Origin: Rhyacichthys aspro
Taxonomy: Eukaryota > Chordata > Actinopteri > Gobiiformes > Rhyacichthyidae
Length of the DNA: 64,000 bases
Reading direction: 5' to 3'
Assembly (NCBI GenBank): GCA_036850595.1
Contig: CM072154.1
Location: 8,563,330-8,627,329, forward strand
In this document: positions 36,898 to 48,160 of the stretch, one piece after another
Layout of the letters: each line of letters begins with the position of its first letter
How positions within the stretch are numbered: the first letter of the stretch is position 1
Position numbers and translations under genes: made by a program
Notes under the pieces: generated by a model
Database searches by the model: none
Seen by the model: only the letters and a program-made list of their open reading frames with translations
What the model was told of the DNA's origin: nothing

Positions 36898-39800
36898 GTG
36901 AGTACAGGCCCAGTGCTCATTTACTCAATGCAGCTCCATTCTGGTAAAATCAAGGCTTAGAAGTGGGATGAATATTTGCTTTGTTTCATCTTAATGTTTT
37001 GGGGTTTTTTTTTAATTCAATACTATATTTTGATTATTGTACATCAGCACAAATGTCCAAAGAGTTATCTTAATTTACATTATAATACTATAATTAATTC
37101 AATAGTTTCCCAAATAAGCTGTGTTCGTTTTGGAAATGTCAAGAAAGTAGGCATCTAAAGCATATAGGCAATTTTTTTATATATATGATAACATATACGT
37201 TTATACGGAACCTAAAATATTTCTGTTTTCGAAATGCTGAGTAAAAATGATACATCGCTTTTATTATTATTTTTATTTCTCAATACGTCCATGTCAGAAA
37301 AATGACATGACAAACTAAAAAAATCGTAGTGCGTAAATTTAGCGTGACAAAAACATAAATCTAATTTAGAATCTAATTAAGACTGTAGTCGCTGATATGA
37401 ACATGACAATACTAAAAAAAAAAAATGTTTCTACCACAACAACTATTCTCCTGATTGTACTGTGTGCGTCACGAGCTTCAGCAGCAGATCGAATCAAACA
37501 TTCAATCAAACTCACCTCATCTGTTGCTGTAGACAATACACATTCCATTCAGAGAGCCTCTCAAAACAATCAATTAAAATGTTAATTCAATCCCAGAACT
37601 TTTTGATGACACGCTTCAATACACAATGAGACCCAGCGGCAGCGAACAGAGCCATTGTCTGAACAATGCAGCAGTTATCACCTGGATCAGAGCAAGAGGC
37701 CAAACTTCAACCAGGACTGATTGAAGTCTGGAGTCTCGAGTATTGATCTGATGGCTGCGGTCTTTAGGAGCCTTGATCAGCTGCTGGACGGACTCAGCCA
37801 TCAATCCTACTTTTTATTCTGATAAAAGAGATCTGCACCCTTTAATTAATCTGATAATGAATGGTGCTATTTGGGATTACATCAACATAACAAATCTTAA
37901 TGGTGTTTTGTTATTTCAATTTACAGCCAAATCCTATATTAAATGTGCAGTAAACAGTGTAGATAATCATATCTAAACAAATGACAAATTCTTGATTTAT
38001 TATCATCATTTATTACTGAAATGTATTTGATGCAATATATGTAATGCATTTTGGAGTCATACACGAGAGACTGCACTGTAATCTCAAATATTCGTCACCT
38101 TTATTTTAATAACATAAGAATTGTGACTTACTAACAAAAACAATGTATTATAATTTAAAAAATGCAAACAATTTATCCATGAATTAATTAATAATGACAC
38201 TACCAATAACAAGACATTCATTTAATTAAATCTGGTCTGTACGAGGTTTCCAAAAGTCTATGTAAAATGCAAAACGAGATTTTATTTTATTTATTTTATT
38301 TATTTTAAAGTGAGTCAGAAATGGCCTACTCCAGCTTTAAGGGACAAGACGTCTCAGCAGATAGTGTCCCATTAACTGCCATTAAATATATAAGTCACTG
38401 GTTGATGCACGTTAAGAGCAGCAGGTCTGTCTCCAGTGAATGAGTCGGAATTCGGCCAATTAATGCCAGGAGTCCGTCGTGCGTCAGAGCAGTGATGGAT
38501 GGACGGACCCCTGGATCCGGAGGCTGATAACAGAGCGTGGCCCCTTCCCCTCTCTGCCCCACGCGCAAACATCCCTCTGTCTGTCCGACTGTCTCTAGAG
38601 TGATACATGCGGGGTTTGATGTGTACTCGTCACACGCACGGAGTGGGCTTCGCATTCCTCGCGCAGTTATTCATCACGTCGTGGCGCGTAACAGCAAACC
38701 AGAAGTTACGTCTGTTTTCTAAAGCGTCTAAAACTGGGGTTGACGTCAATTAGCTGACGTTTGGGACGTGGTATTCCTCTGTTTCAGCCTCCATCTTATC
38801 AAGCAGTCACAAGAACAGCAAGTTTTTAAGGAATTCATGGCCACATAGTTGTTGTTTTTTTATAATGATTTTATAATGATTTAGGATTTCCACTTTATTT
38901 ATCGTGTCAGTGAATATTTGCCTTGGTTTTATCCAGATTCAATAAAGAATTCTTATAACATACGTAAATCTACTTTTTTAATTCATTTAAACTTGGTTCC
39001 TACCGGCTATTGTTTAAAGTCGGACTTATTACGCAGGAGAGCTCGTCTTTGCATCACATTTTACTCTGATGGTTTACAATATAATAAGCGTGTTACCGGT
39101 TTGTTTAAAAGACAAACAAGAGCCAAACAATAAAAAACTAATCTTCTTCTTGTGTTTTTGTTTAATTGTGTTTCCAGAGCTGATAGACGACATGAGCACC
39201 GAGGGCCGGGAGTGTGTGAACTGTGGCTCCGTGTCCACGCCGCTGTGGCGCAGAGACGGCACCGGACACTACCTGTGTAACGCGTGCGGCCTCTACCACA
39301 AGATGAACGGCATCAACAGGCCGCTCATCAAGCCCCAGAAACGACTGGTAAGACACGTGACCGTGTGACACCTATTACTGTTATCACCAGAGCCATTTAA
39401 ATAGACCACGCTGTTATCGCATACCAGGGTCAGAAACAGCGAAATGCGTTTTGTGCATGACATCTATGAGTAATAAATCTATGGTCTGAGCCCTTTTAAG
39501 CGCAACAGTATTTGTCTACAGATAATTAATAGGAGCTACTATTGAAAAATAATGCAGTAATCTCTGTGTTTTAAAACGCAGTCATGTCACTCTTGAAATT
39601 AGCTGAAATAAGCTAAAAATAAAAAAAAAAAAAAAAAGTCAAATCTTGCATGATGGCTTTCACAAATAAATAATACTATTGCTACCCTTCACCAGCATGA
39701 CACCATTATTTATCACATTATAAGAGAATTAACATAGTGACCCAACTTTAAGCCAACTTATACATTTATTCAAAGAAGAGAACTTTTTGAGGTAAAAGCA

Positions 39801-41591
39801 GTTTGGTGACGCTCTCTGTGGAGGTGTGACTTGTCCTCACGGCTGTACGTTTCCCAGGACCGTGCCTCTGTTCGGCAGCAGCTGCTGTGAATTGCTCAAC
39901 AACCTTCTTCCACAACTGCCCCGTTCTTTTCTGTGTTTTTATTTGTCCTGCAGCGACCTTGCCCTTGGAAGAGCCGTTTTTAGACGGGGCTCTCCAGTGC
40001 AACGTGACTAAGTCCTGCGCTGTTTTTGTGTTGTTTTTTTTTCTCTCATCACACCACTTAGTGAGAAACACTGGTTGTGACTTTTATAATGTTCTTTAGT
40101 GCTTTTTTAGGAAAGTTTAGCATCACACAAGTCATTCCTGTGTTTTTAATTTCTAACGTACCTTATTATACACTTCAGCAGTCAACATCTCGCCGAGCCG
40201 GCCTGTGCTGCACCAACTGCCACACAAGCACCACCACACTATGGAGGCGTAACGCTGAAGGAGAGCCGGTGTGCAACGCCTGTGGCCTCTACATGAAGCT
40301 GCATGGGGTAAGTGAACACATTTCCATTCAGTCCTTCCCAGAAACAGCTCGGCTACAGTAGGGAACAGTTCAGTATTTGCACAGCGTAAACCCTCTCCAA
40401 GGGCATTGTGGTCATTGTTATCAAAGCGCAGTGTGGGAGGAGAGCCTGTGTGGGTTGTCATGACGCTGTGGCCTCTGTCGTATCAGGCCTCGGGAGGTTT
40501 ACTCGGCTAATGTGTGTTTCTGTACTCCCCGCAGGTGCCCCGACCTCTGGCCATGAAGAAAGAAAGCATTCAGACGAGGAAGCGCAAACCAAAGATGCCA
40601 AAGAATAAAACAGGTACGTCTAGAGCCTAGAACGTCTTTTATCATATATCTGTAAAGCTAGTGTTCAGCCTCAAACTTACACTGAAGTGATTGTTTAGGA
40701 GGGAGCACCACATCTGACGCAAACTCGCCAAGTTCCCTGTCGGTCTCTGAACACGCCTCCACCATTAAGAGTGAACCCAACATGGCTCCCTCTCCATACG
40801 CCGGCCAAACTGTCACATCTGCCAACCAGGTATGTTTTTTATGACAGTGAGTCCGTTTACATGACCATAATAATCCGATAACTGGGAGTAATAAGATAAA
40901 TGTGAAAATCGGATAAAAAAAAAAATCAAAAAACTCTGGTCAACATGTTTCAGTCCATTATCTGATTTATTTTGGAGTACGACGTAAGACACAAACTTCC
41001 TTCCTGTTATTTTCAAAACATCCAGTCTTGTTTTACTGAACATGGCGACGCCTGTGGTCTTAGTGTTAGCTCCTAATGTTGAAGTTTATAGATCTGCAAA
41101 GTAGGCTACACAATGCTGCTGTCCTTTGTTTAAACGCCATGTTTGTTGAGTTTTGTCCTCCCCTAACATTGTGACTAAAAAAAAACATCACTTCTGTTTT
41201 CTGCTGTTTTTTTGTTTGTTTTTTTACACGTGCAGATGTAAAAGAACAAAATAAATCGGGTATACATGCACAAAGATTTTGGAGTATTAGGGAGAAATGT
41301 GTGTTAATACGATTCTCATATCATCAGGAAACTGCCGTTATCAGATAAAGGAAATCAGATTATGCTGTTCACATCACTTTAATAATCTGATAACTCCTGA
41401 AATCTGATAATGACTGGATTTTTAGTTGATGTAACTCAACATGCTAAACGTAAGTGTGTCCTTCTTCCCCACAGACGGCCTCTCAGTTAGACAGCACAGC
41501 ATCGGGACATGTGGATATTAAATACGAGGACTATCCCTTTACCCCAACGTCCATGGCACCTCACAACTCATGGTGTCTGTCTCAAGCGTGA
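36375..41591 (+). CDS. gata5: Transcription factor GATA5, six coding exons, 381 aa
   Basis: Coding exons: 36375-36897, 39178-39347, 40182-40307, 40535-40613, 40699-40829, 41475-41591; 1146 nt, phases consistent, all introns GT-AG. The product is a nuclear DNA-binding activator of endoderm and heart genes. The N-terminus starts MYQSLAL, as in GATA5. N-finger C187-x2-C190-x17-C208-x2-C211 (CVNCG...CNACG); C-finger C241-x2-C244-x17-C262-x2-C265 (CTNCH...CNACG); basic tail with TRKRKPK near 285; C-terminus NSWCLSQA, matching the GATA5-type end rather than GATA4/6. The length is close to zebrafish Gata5. The start is fixed by an in-frame TAA at 36363-36365 with no earlier ATG in the exon. GATA4 and GATA6 are the alternatives; the N-terminus and 'SSRRAGLCC'-like linker favour GATA5. 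Gene intact. Confidence 0.96.
36898..39177 (+). other. gata5: gata5 intron between coding exons 1 and 2 (2280 bp)
   Basis: AT-rich overall, with a TTTA/TTTTA run at about 38281-38308. A more GC-balanced block at 38390-38790 contains 'tgacgtcaatt' and 'ctgacgt' (CRE-like). Open frames at 37366-38722 are on both strands and have no family resemblance, so I do not call genes here. The block at 38.4-38.8 kb is the most likely regulatory part. Confidence 0.5.
39178..39347 (+). CDS. gata5: gata5 exon 3: N-terminal zinc finger (aa 175-231)
   Basis: Acceptor TTTCCAG|AG, donor CTG|GTAAGA. It encodes the full N-finger with TPLWRRDGTGHYLCNACG and the linker up to PQKRL. The N-finger of GATA factors stabilises DNA binding and binds FOG cofactors. 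The FOG-contact valine is present here as V188 within CVNC. Confidence 0.95.
40182..40307 (+). CDS. gata5: gata5 exon 4: C-terminal zinc finger (aa 232-273), tandem acceptor
   Basis: Encodes STSRRAGLCCTNC through YMKLHG. The acceptor is CTTCAGCAG|TCA; the distal AG gives the family-standard linker. The proximal AG (exon from 40179) would add one Gln. Donor GGG|GTAAGT. This finger is the main WGATAR-binding module. Confidence 0.94.
40535..40613 (+). CDS. gata5: gata5 exon 5: basic region after the C-finger (aa 274-300)
   Basis: Acceptor CCCCGCAG|GTG, donor ACAG|GTACGT. It encodes VPRPLAMKKESIQTRKRKPK plus a lysine-rich end, the conserved basic tail that contacts the DNA minor groove and acts as a nuclear localisation signal in GATA4/5/6. 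Confidence 0.94.
40699..40829 (+). CDS. gata5: gata5 exon 6: Ser/Thr-rich region (aa 300-343)
   Basis: Acceptor GTTTAG|GA, donor CCAG|GTATGT. It encodes a Ser/Thr-rich stretch followed by STIKSEPNM. I322-K323-S324-E325 fits the psi-K-x-E SUMO consensus. The region is less conserved between GATA4/5/6 paralogues. Confidence 0.92.
40850..41435. mobile_element. MITE-like insertion in the last gata5 intron, rich in GATA motifs
   Basis: The left end reads 'gtttacatgaccataataa' followed by 'tccgataactggg'. The right end, read as its complement, gives 'agttacatcaactaaaaatcc', an imperfect inverted match, with 'aatctgataact' and 'aatctgataatga' just inside. This 'TTTACATG...ATAATC' layout resembles a MITE type that is frequent in fish. 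There is no coding capacity. WGATAR sites lie at 40894, 40958, 41338, 41343, 41388 and 41405. Exact ends and target-site duplication are unclear. Confidence 0.55.
41475..41591 (+). CDS. gata5: gata5 exon 7: C-terminus (aa 344-381)
   Basis: Acceptor CCCCACAG|ACG. It encodes a short Ser/Thr-rich run, then DIKYEDYPF and NSWCLSQA before TGA at 41589-41591. The aromatic/acidic block and the Trp-Cys end are shared with other GATA4/5/6 C-termini. I358-K359-Y360-E361 also fits a SUMO consensus. Confidence 0.93.
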   Translation, partial: TASQLDSTASGHVDIKYEDYPFTPTSMAPHNSWCLSQA

Positions 41592-42545
41592 GCCCGCTCT
41601 GAATGCTCACCTAGGACTGGAAACAACAGTAGGCTGTAAAGGCGAGGCTGCAGAAAACAGTGCCTTACCCAGGAGTGTGTTTGGCCCTCTGCCTGCTTGT
41701 AACACACTGTAACAACTGGTCCACCGGCTCAGGAGCAGCTCAACTGGACCAAGCTTAATTTAACAAGGACATGGGACGCCCAAGTGTGCCGTTTTACAAA
41801 GGGATCTGAATCAGGACTAAACAAGAGCTTAGCACGGTTCATCTGATACCAACAAGACACTGCCAGCAAAGTCTCAATGAAATCTCTGTTTATGGAGTAA
41901 GGCACATCAATGCAAAGACAATCATACAGAACATAAAAAACGCCTAAGTTGCCTTTAAAATAATCTTTTTTTTTAGGATGTTGCTTACATGACACTCACC
42001 GCTGCACATGGTGATTTCAAGAAAACTACAAGAACACAACGTTTTATCGCCCTAAGCAGAAAATGGGCTGAAAATACCTTTTTATGGTTGTTAAACATGT
42101 CTCATTACCACGATGTAGATGATTAACCTTTATAGACACATTATTTATGTTGAGATAAGGACAGTTAAAGTCACGGTGGACCCTAAACACAGCAGTTCCA
42201 GCCCACGGTTCAGAGTGGCTGCGGCTCCATAGCCTCTTTACCACAATGCTTATATGACTGATTAGTTTTTACAAGAGTCATTGAATATACACTGCCTCTC
42301 GTAAAAATTACGTTCAATTCAGGACGACTCAAATGTCACTACATATCCGACGCTGATTAGAAATGAAGATGAATGAAGTGCAATTTTAAACAATGAAGGC
42401 AACACCGAAGGAGTGTGAAATTATTGTAAACATAATAATCTAATTTTATTGTTTGTATTTTATGAATATGTAAAGGGCTTTATTGTTTGTTCTTTCTTTT
42501 CCTCAGTGCTCTTTAAAAAGTTAATAAACTGATTCATATTTTATT
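41592..42545 (+). other. gata5: gata5 3' UTR
   Basis: About 0.95 kb from the stop codon to just beyond the poly(A) signal at 42523-42528. AT-rich towards the end, with TTATTTAT and repeated TTTATTGTTTGT strings that could act in mRNA turnover. The 89-residue minus-strand frame at 41729-41995 is not supported as a gene. Confidence 0.7.
42523..42528 (+). terminator. gata5: Poly(A) signal AATAAA of gata5
   Basis: This canonical hexamer follows 'gttaataaactg' about 930 nt after the stop codon, followed by a T-rich stretch ('catattttatttg'). I saw no earlier exact AATAAA in the 3' UTR, so it is the probable main site. Confidence 0.75.
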
Positions 42546-42559
42546 TGAAATGTTGGTTT

Positions 42560-44180
42560 CCCGTGAAGCAAACAGGAAATAGATCTTTATCATTTTGACT
42601 TCTTTAGTAATTGCAGGATAGTAAAAACATTTTCTTTACATTCATGACAAATTATTCTTCGATTTCACAGTTTAATATTAATTAGTGATGAGTTACATAT
42701 GTGCCGTTTGTATGGACTATGTGGAGATGTACATATTTGCACATTTAAGCCTCGATGCACCTTCATGCACCCACATTATTCTCGTGCGATGCGTGTGATG
42801 CATGTTCTTGTGCATATTTGTGCGAAGGGCGTGTTCTCGATGGAGTCGGCCAAAGGTTGGGTTCCAACTGTGCTTTATGGCAGCCAGGTCCGAGCTGGCC
42901 CTTCCACTGAGGGAAATCCAAGGCAGTCAGCAACAAGGTGCTGCTTTACTGCCGATACGGCGACATCCCGGCTCCTCTGCACCAACAGAACTGCCCAGCT
43001 TTATGACTGTTGGCCAACATGCTGCTGGACTGTTGTTGATGGGAGAGGCGTGCACGGTGACTCCACTCTGCACACTCATCAGTTTAGTGCGAATGATGAG
43101 AGGAGTGGGAGGGAAACGTCCTTACTAGATCAACTTTATATCTCTTTAAGTGTCCAGGTTGTGGTTAAACAGCTAAAACCTTAAATCCACTACTGGAAGT
43201 GTTCTGTACTCTATGTATTACTTTGAAGAATCAACTTACATTTTCTCTTCCATCAATAGTGGACACCATTCTTGCATTTTCTCGCAAAACCTTTTGAATT
43301 CACTTCTCACAGTACTCCTTTTGCCAAATCTAGCTACACTTCTAAAATTCTGACGCACTGGGGAAACAATACAAAGTGACCTACTTAATTGTCGTCATTA
43401 ACTCAGTCAAACAAGTCACGGAGTAGAACAAAGCTGCCACCTCTGCAGGCCCCCACTACACAAACACACACACACAGAGCTGCTATCTTCAGCGGGACGT
43501 CGGTGCTAAATAGACAGCTCCTCACCGAAAACAACCCTTACGACTGCATTTACGCTCAACTGTGTGGAAAGTGAGTGGCTTCATTATGCCTCCGTAAAAC
43601 TTGCGGAGTGTGAAGAGAGCAGTGGGGTGCTCCTTTGTCGTATGGGACTTCCATTTGTTTTAGTTACAACATTTGCACCCCCCGGTCATTTCTTTGTTCA
43701 TAGGATTTGTTGACTATATTTTACTCTTATTTTAAAGACACATTATAATGAAATGATATAACATCTATGGATCAGCATCTGCATAATGTAACTGCAACTC
43801 ATTTTTCCTAGAAGTCTTATAAGGGTAGTCTTAAGAGCATGTGAGTAATAGACCAACTTCCATTTTCTTGCACCATTCTGTCTTGTCGGACAGCTCTGTG
43901 ACAGCTCAATGTGTGCCCCGTTATAGACAACTCAATTGTGGGACAGACACAGGGGAAAGGGCCACAGTCCAGCAGAATTATGAGCGAGCGACTGGTGAGA
44001 AATGTCTTTTTTCTCCTTTGTCTACAGCCGCACACGGTTTTTCCCAGGGTTCTGCTTTTTGACTGCCCCATTCAATTACAGCCGCCGAGCAAACAGGATA
44101 CTCTCCTCTGTTCTGCAAGACCGTGTCATAGACTGTGAGAGAGTGTGTCTGTGTGTTTGGAAGGAGTTTATTCGACTAAT
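42560..44180. other. Intergenic DNA downstream of gata5, no gene supported
   Basis: A frame of 161 residues at 42699-43184 (+) overlaps another at 42802-43128 in a different frame. Neither has a recognisable domain, and the composition suggests chance openness. The rest is AT-rich with short CA tracts. Confidence 0.45.
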
Positions 44181-44189
44181 ATTCAGCCA

Positions 44190-44370
44190 TTAAATCAAAA
44201 CTTCCGCCAGCTGTCTGCTCTGGGTTTCGCCCCGAGGTCCTATCCATCACACGGTGTGACAGAAACAGCGGAGCTTGTGTGAGAGAAATGTGAGGTTATT
44301 TTCACCGCCAAAGCCTGACGTGACGGGGCTGCTAGTGGGACGTGTTGCACAGCTCTAATCACTCGCTGTG
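44190..44370. promoter_or_regulatory. Candidate non-coding regulatory island
   Basis: GC-balanced, non-repetitive, with 'cgccagctgtctgctc' (E-box CAGCTG), 'atcacacggtgtgac' (inverted T-box-like half sites TCACAC/GTGTGA) and 'cctgacgtgacgggg'. About 1.7 kb past the gata5 poly(A) signal. Unverified. Confidence 0.28.
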
Positions 44371-46230
44371 TGTCGTGGAATCTCTGGAATACAGTTCACC
44401 ATTTAAGAGAAAGATTTTTTGTTTTTGCACATACACAACCGTCAGAAAACATTCAGTCAGTTGCACAAAAAAACAAAAATGTATCTTTTCTTTCAATGAG
44501 TCTGTGTAAGATATTATTCTAATTAGCAAAAATGTATTATTGCACACCTCTACTTGTTTAAAGGTCACAAAACAAGCTGGTCAAAGGTGTGTTACAACCA
44601 GAGATCCATAAACCAAAGTTCAAGCCATGTGTGGGATACATCACTCAAACAGAAAACAACACACAAGCAACATGCTTTATCTACAAAAGAAGCCTGACAT
44701 AGTGATATTTTTTAGTGAAGCACTTGAAGTAAACCTAAAATCCTGCTCATTTTCAGAATTTAAAGGACTGCTATGGTGTTTATGTCTCAATATGTATTTG
44801 TGCAATTTTTTTCTGAATGATGGATTTATTTATAGCCATCAAAACAACCTTGTGGGTATATATTTTAATAGTAATAAGGCTATTTGTAAAAAAAAAAAAA
44901 AAAGAAAAAAAAAAGAAAACTCACACACCAGCCAAGAACCATCACTCGATTCATTTTGATGGAACAGGAGCAACTATGCCTGACCTCTGACCTCTGTTTC
45001 GGGGTCACAAAGGTGTCTGGTTTGTCACCATTGTTCTCTGTGAGGAGCTCATTTCTCACCTGGCAATCGGCCATCCTACTCATTAACCTGGCACAGTTCA
45101 CTAACCTGACATGGGCAGCACACTGTAGGTAATTACATACAGAGTGTCCTTTCACCACCAAGGATTTACAGTCAAAACAATAGCCTTTTTTGATTTTGCA
45201 TATTGCAGGAAAGATTTGAAAAGACAAACACATATTCCTTGGCTACATCTATGGAAATGAAACTTCCAAGAAGGTTCCTGGAGAGTTCAAGTAGCTACAG
45301 TAGAACTAGTTAGTCAATAGGACACCATTGTACAAGTAACAAAAGCCTGCTGAGGACACATACCACACAGTCTGGCCCAACCTACACTCAAACGCCCAAC
45401 CCAGACAAACCAATAGAGCGACAGGTTATTTGAGGGGCACACAGGACCCACTCGAGCCATGCTTCATTCATATTTTTTATCTAGAGTCAACACCACTCAT
45501 GCAATATGAACCGACCGTGGAAAACTCACACACCGGTAAATGTAGCCTGCTCTGGTTTTCAGGTGTAGAAAAGTATGAATGATGTGCTGATATTATTAGA
45601 GTCTAGGTGTATTCACAGACTTATTCTTCCATTTTTAGGTTGAAAAACACGACAACAGGACAGACCAAGCGTGGCCTAAAATAAGACAGAAAACAACGGA
45701 GTGATGGATTACGCGGAGACACCCGAGAACGATGACTTCCGTGGCCGTGAGTTTGATTGTTTCCTTGTGAAAAAAAAAAAAAAAAGCCCACAGGAAAGAA
45801 AGGAGGGCAGCAAAATATAGCCTTGAAGTGAGTCAATAGAGGAAACCTTCTTTTATACTCTGTTACTTCCACTCTGAAGCAAGTATGCACACACTGTTGC
45901 TGTCTGTTGTCATTAACATGAATGATCATGCAGTAACTCACACACGTACTCCTTCCCATCAGAGCCATGTTGTCAGCACAGTCCGACACAGCTGATTTAT
46001 CATTCTTTAGGAATATCTCCATCACACCCATAGCCCCATAGCTCTGCAGCACACCATAGTCCTTAATAACACTCCATAGCACAAAACAGCCCCTATAATT
46101 CTATTAACAAAGGCATTTGGCACCAGCATCTATCGCCATCAGAAGTCTATGTACTACAGTTTATACACTGAGCTGATATTTATGGTCAGTTGGCACCAGC
46201 TGCAGTGTGGGATACGGAGAGAAAGTGTCT
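44370..46230. other. Intergenic DNA, no gene seen
   Basis: It contains an A-rich run at 44888-44918 and another at about 45768-45785. Frames at 44627-44959 and 45621-46082 run into these tracts and lack family resemblance. No mobile-element ends were recognised. Confidence 0.45.
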
Positions 46231-46239
46231 GAGAATGAG

Positions 46240-46440
46240 ATTCATGGTCTAAGCTTTGATTGGCCGAGCACTTTTAATGTGAATTAGGATTATTCTGGAT
46301 AAAAATGGCATGCCTGGTATTCCCTTTTAAGTGATCTCAACCTCTTATTCGGCCTTAATGCATTTCATTCCTTTGTAGCGCTTTGTAAACTTCTGGATGT
46401 GACAGCCTCCTGCCACTGTGGAAAAGTGAAGTACAAGTTT
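46240..46440. promoter_or_regulatory. Candidate non-coding regulatory island
   Basis: Motif-rich non-coding sequence: 'agctttgattggcc', 'ttttaatgtgaattagg', 'ggtattcccttttaagtg' (TEAD-like GGTATTCC followed by an NKX2-like AAGTG core), 'ccttaatgcatttcattcc'. NKX2 and TEAD partners would fit a cardiac role, but this is motif reading only. Confidence 0.3.
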
Positions 46441-46639
46441 GCCTGTTGCAATAAAGCAGTGCCAAGTAAATGATGCATATTGTTATGACAAGGCTTAAGT
46501 CATTAGGGCTTCCTCCTTCACACACAGTTCATGCACAGTCAGGTTTTTTTTTCCTTTGCCAATTTGCAGTCGGTGCTCTTTGGAGACTTATTAGAGTCAT
46601 TCTGTTTGTAAGAACATCATCGAGAAGAATCATTTTAGA

Positions 46640-46925
46640 GGCAAGAGACTGTGACAAATCCAACTAAAACCTGTTGAAATCCAACAAAAATCTGTTAAAG
46701 TCCAAATAAAACCTGTTCAAAGTTTTAAAAAATCTGTTTAAATCCAACAAAAACCTGTTTAAGGCCATATAAAGCCTAAAACCTACTGTTCCCTGTTACG
46801 CCTTTAGAATAGTTCAGTGCCTTTTGTAAAGTCCCAAAGATAATAACTAAATGCATTGAAGGGCCATATAAAACATTGCAAAGGGCCGCATTTGGCCCCC
46901 AGGCCTTGAGTTTGACATGTGATGT
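46640..46925 (+). mobile_element. hAT-like element family A, partial copy 2
   Basis: The right end 'gggccgcatttggccccc' followed by 'aggccttgagtttgacatg' matches the right end of the copy at 62449-63047. The interior at about 46660-46770 has the 21-bp family repeat on the opposite strand ('aatccaacaaaaacctgtt'). No left terminal repeat is visible, so the copy is truncated or its left end is too diverged. Confidence 0.7.
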
Positions 46926-47299
46926 ATGGTCAGGCTGTTTGACCTCTGCCCATTTCTTGTTCAAATGTCATGTGGAGCCTGGATATTTAACACAGAGCTC
47001 ATCTAGAAAAAAAGCTCTTTAGAGAAACTTGTATTGGATGTACTTTAATAACTTTAATGCTGGCTCTTTTTTGGCGACAATCAAACCCAGCATCCTTAGC
47101 TACAACTATGTCTCTTTTATATTCACAGCCTTCCAACTAACGGCTCATTGCATTTGTTAAGAACTTAGTACTTATGCATACAAAACTGGCAGCTGTCTTT
47201 GGCAGTTTTTTACCTGAAATATTAATGTGGCACTGTAAAAAAAAAAAAAAAAATTAAAAATAACAACTCTTGAACTTGTTTTTTGGATCATAGTCAAAA

Positions 47300-47765
47300 A
47301 GAATAAAAGAATACAATATATAAGATATACTTTTGTTAGTTACTCCAGTGTTGCTTCGTACTGTATTTATTACATCAATTACCTGTATGCGATATTGTAT
47401 TAATTTAATTTTACTTTTACTAAAACTACGCATGTATTATTTACAAAAGGTAATTCAGTTAATTTACTACTCTCATAGACTATTTTGGTGTTTACGGATA
47501 TTTACTATTGCTATTTGTACTGTATGGGACTGTAAACATTTCAGACTTGATACATTTTACTGTTTTTATTATGTCATTTACTGGCTATATTATATATTTT
47601 TTGTATTGTCTATCTGTAAAAAACACATTCTGAACATGTTTTTATTTTTTAATAATTCAGTGTATTTACAACAGCCACATAACTGTTTTAGTTTTACGGT
47701 ATTTACTGTTGCTATTTGATTGTATTTCACTGCAATTTATTTATTTATTTTCATTTTGTACATTT
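47300..47765 (+). repeat. AT-rich decayed repeat with ~200-bp duplication
   Basis: The block TTTACGG-a/t-TATTTACT-GCTATTTG occurs at 47491 and again at 47693. A similar 'tactgtatttatt' block lies near 47358. It is over 70 percent AT. A 128-residue open frame here reflects the scarcity of stops in one frame of TTTA-rich repeats and has a low-complexity Tyr/Phe/Ile-rich product. I do not call a gene. Confidence 0.5.
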
Positions 47766-48158
47766 TACCGCCCATTCAAAAATATATCTGTCCAAATCCC
47801 GTATTCACATTTATTTCAGCTTTAAGACAGAATTCCGGGCTGTAGCTCAACTCACTGGTGTAAAACTCTTGGTTCAATTAGTCACTCTCCTGACATGTGT
47901 CCGTACCAAATGAATACAATCCTATGTAAATGTTCTACTGTAGTGCCATTCATTAATCAAACCCAAATGCACACAGTTTGCAGCACATATAGATTCAGAG
48001 TGATGTGAAGACGGATGGGTTTGTTAGCAGGCGCCCAAATGTACATCCATCATGAGACTGTATGTTCGAAATCCACTGTGTATGTGGGTTTATGCAAGAC
48101 TGGGTGCTATCTGTATTGTACATGTGGGAGTGGGCCGCAGTAAAAGAAGGCTCATCTC

Positions 48159-48160
<2 letters not shown>

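Noticed and set aside
42699..43184. 161-residue plus-strand frame just past gata5
   Set aside because: A second frame (42802-43128) is open over the same DNA, the product has scattered Cys without a known pattern, and no promoter or poly(A) signal supports it.
47333..47719. 128-residue Tyr/Phe/Ile-rich frame
   Set aside because: Low-complexity translation of a TTTA-rich decayed repeat with an internal 202-bp-offset duplication; no conserved residues or signal for expression.
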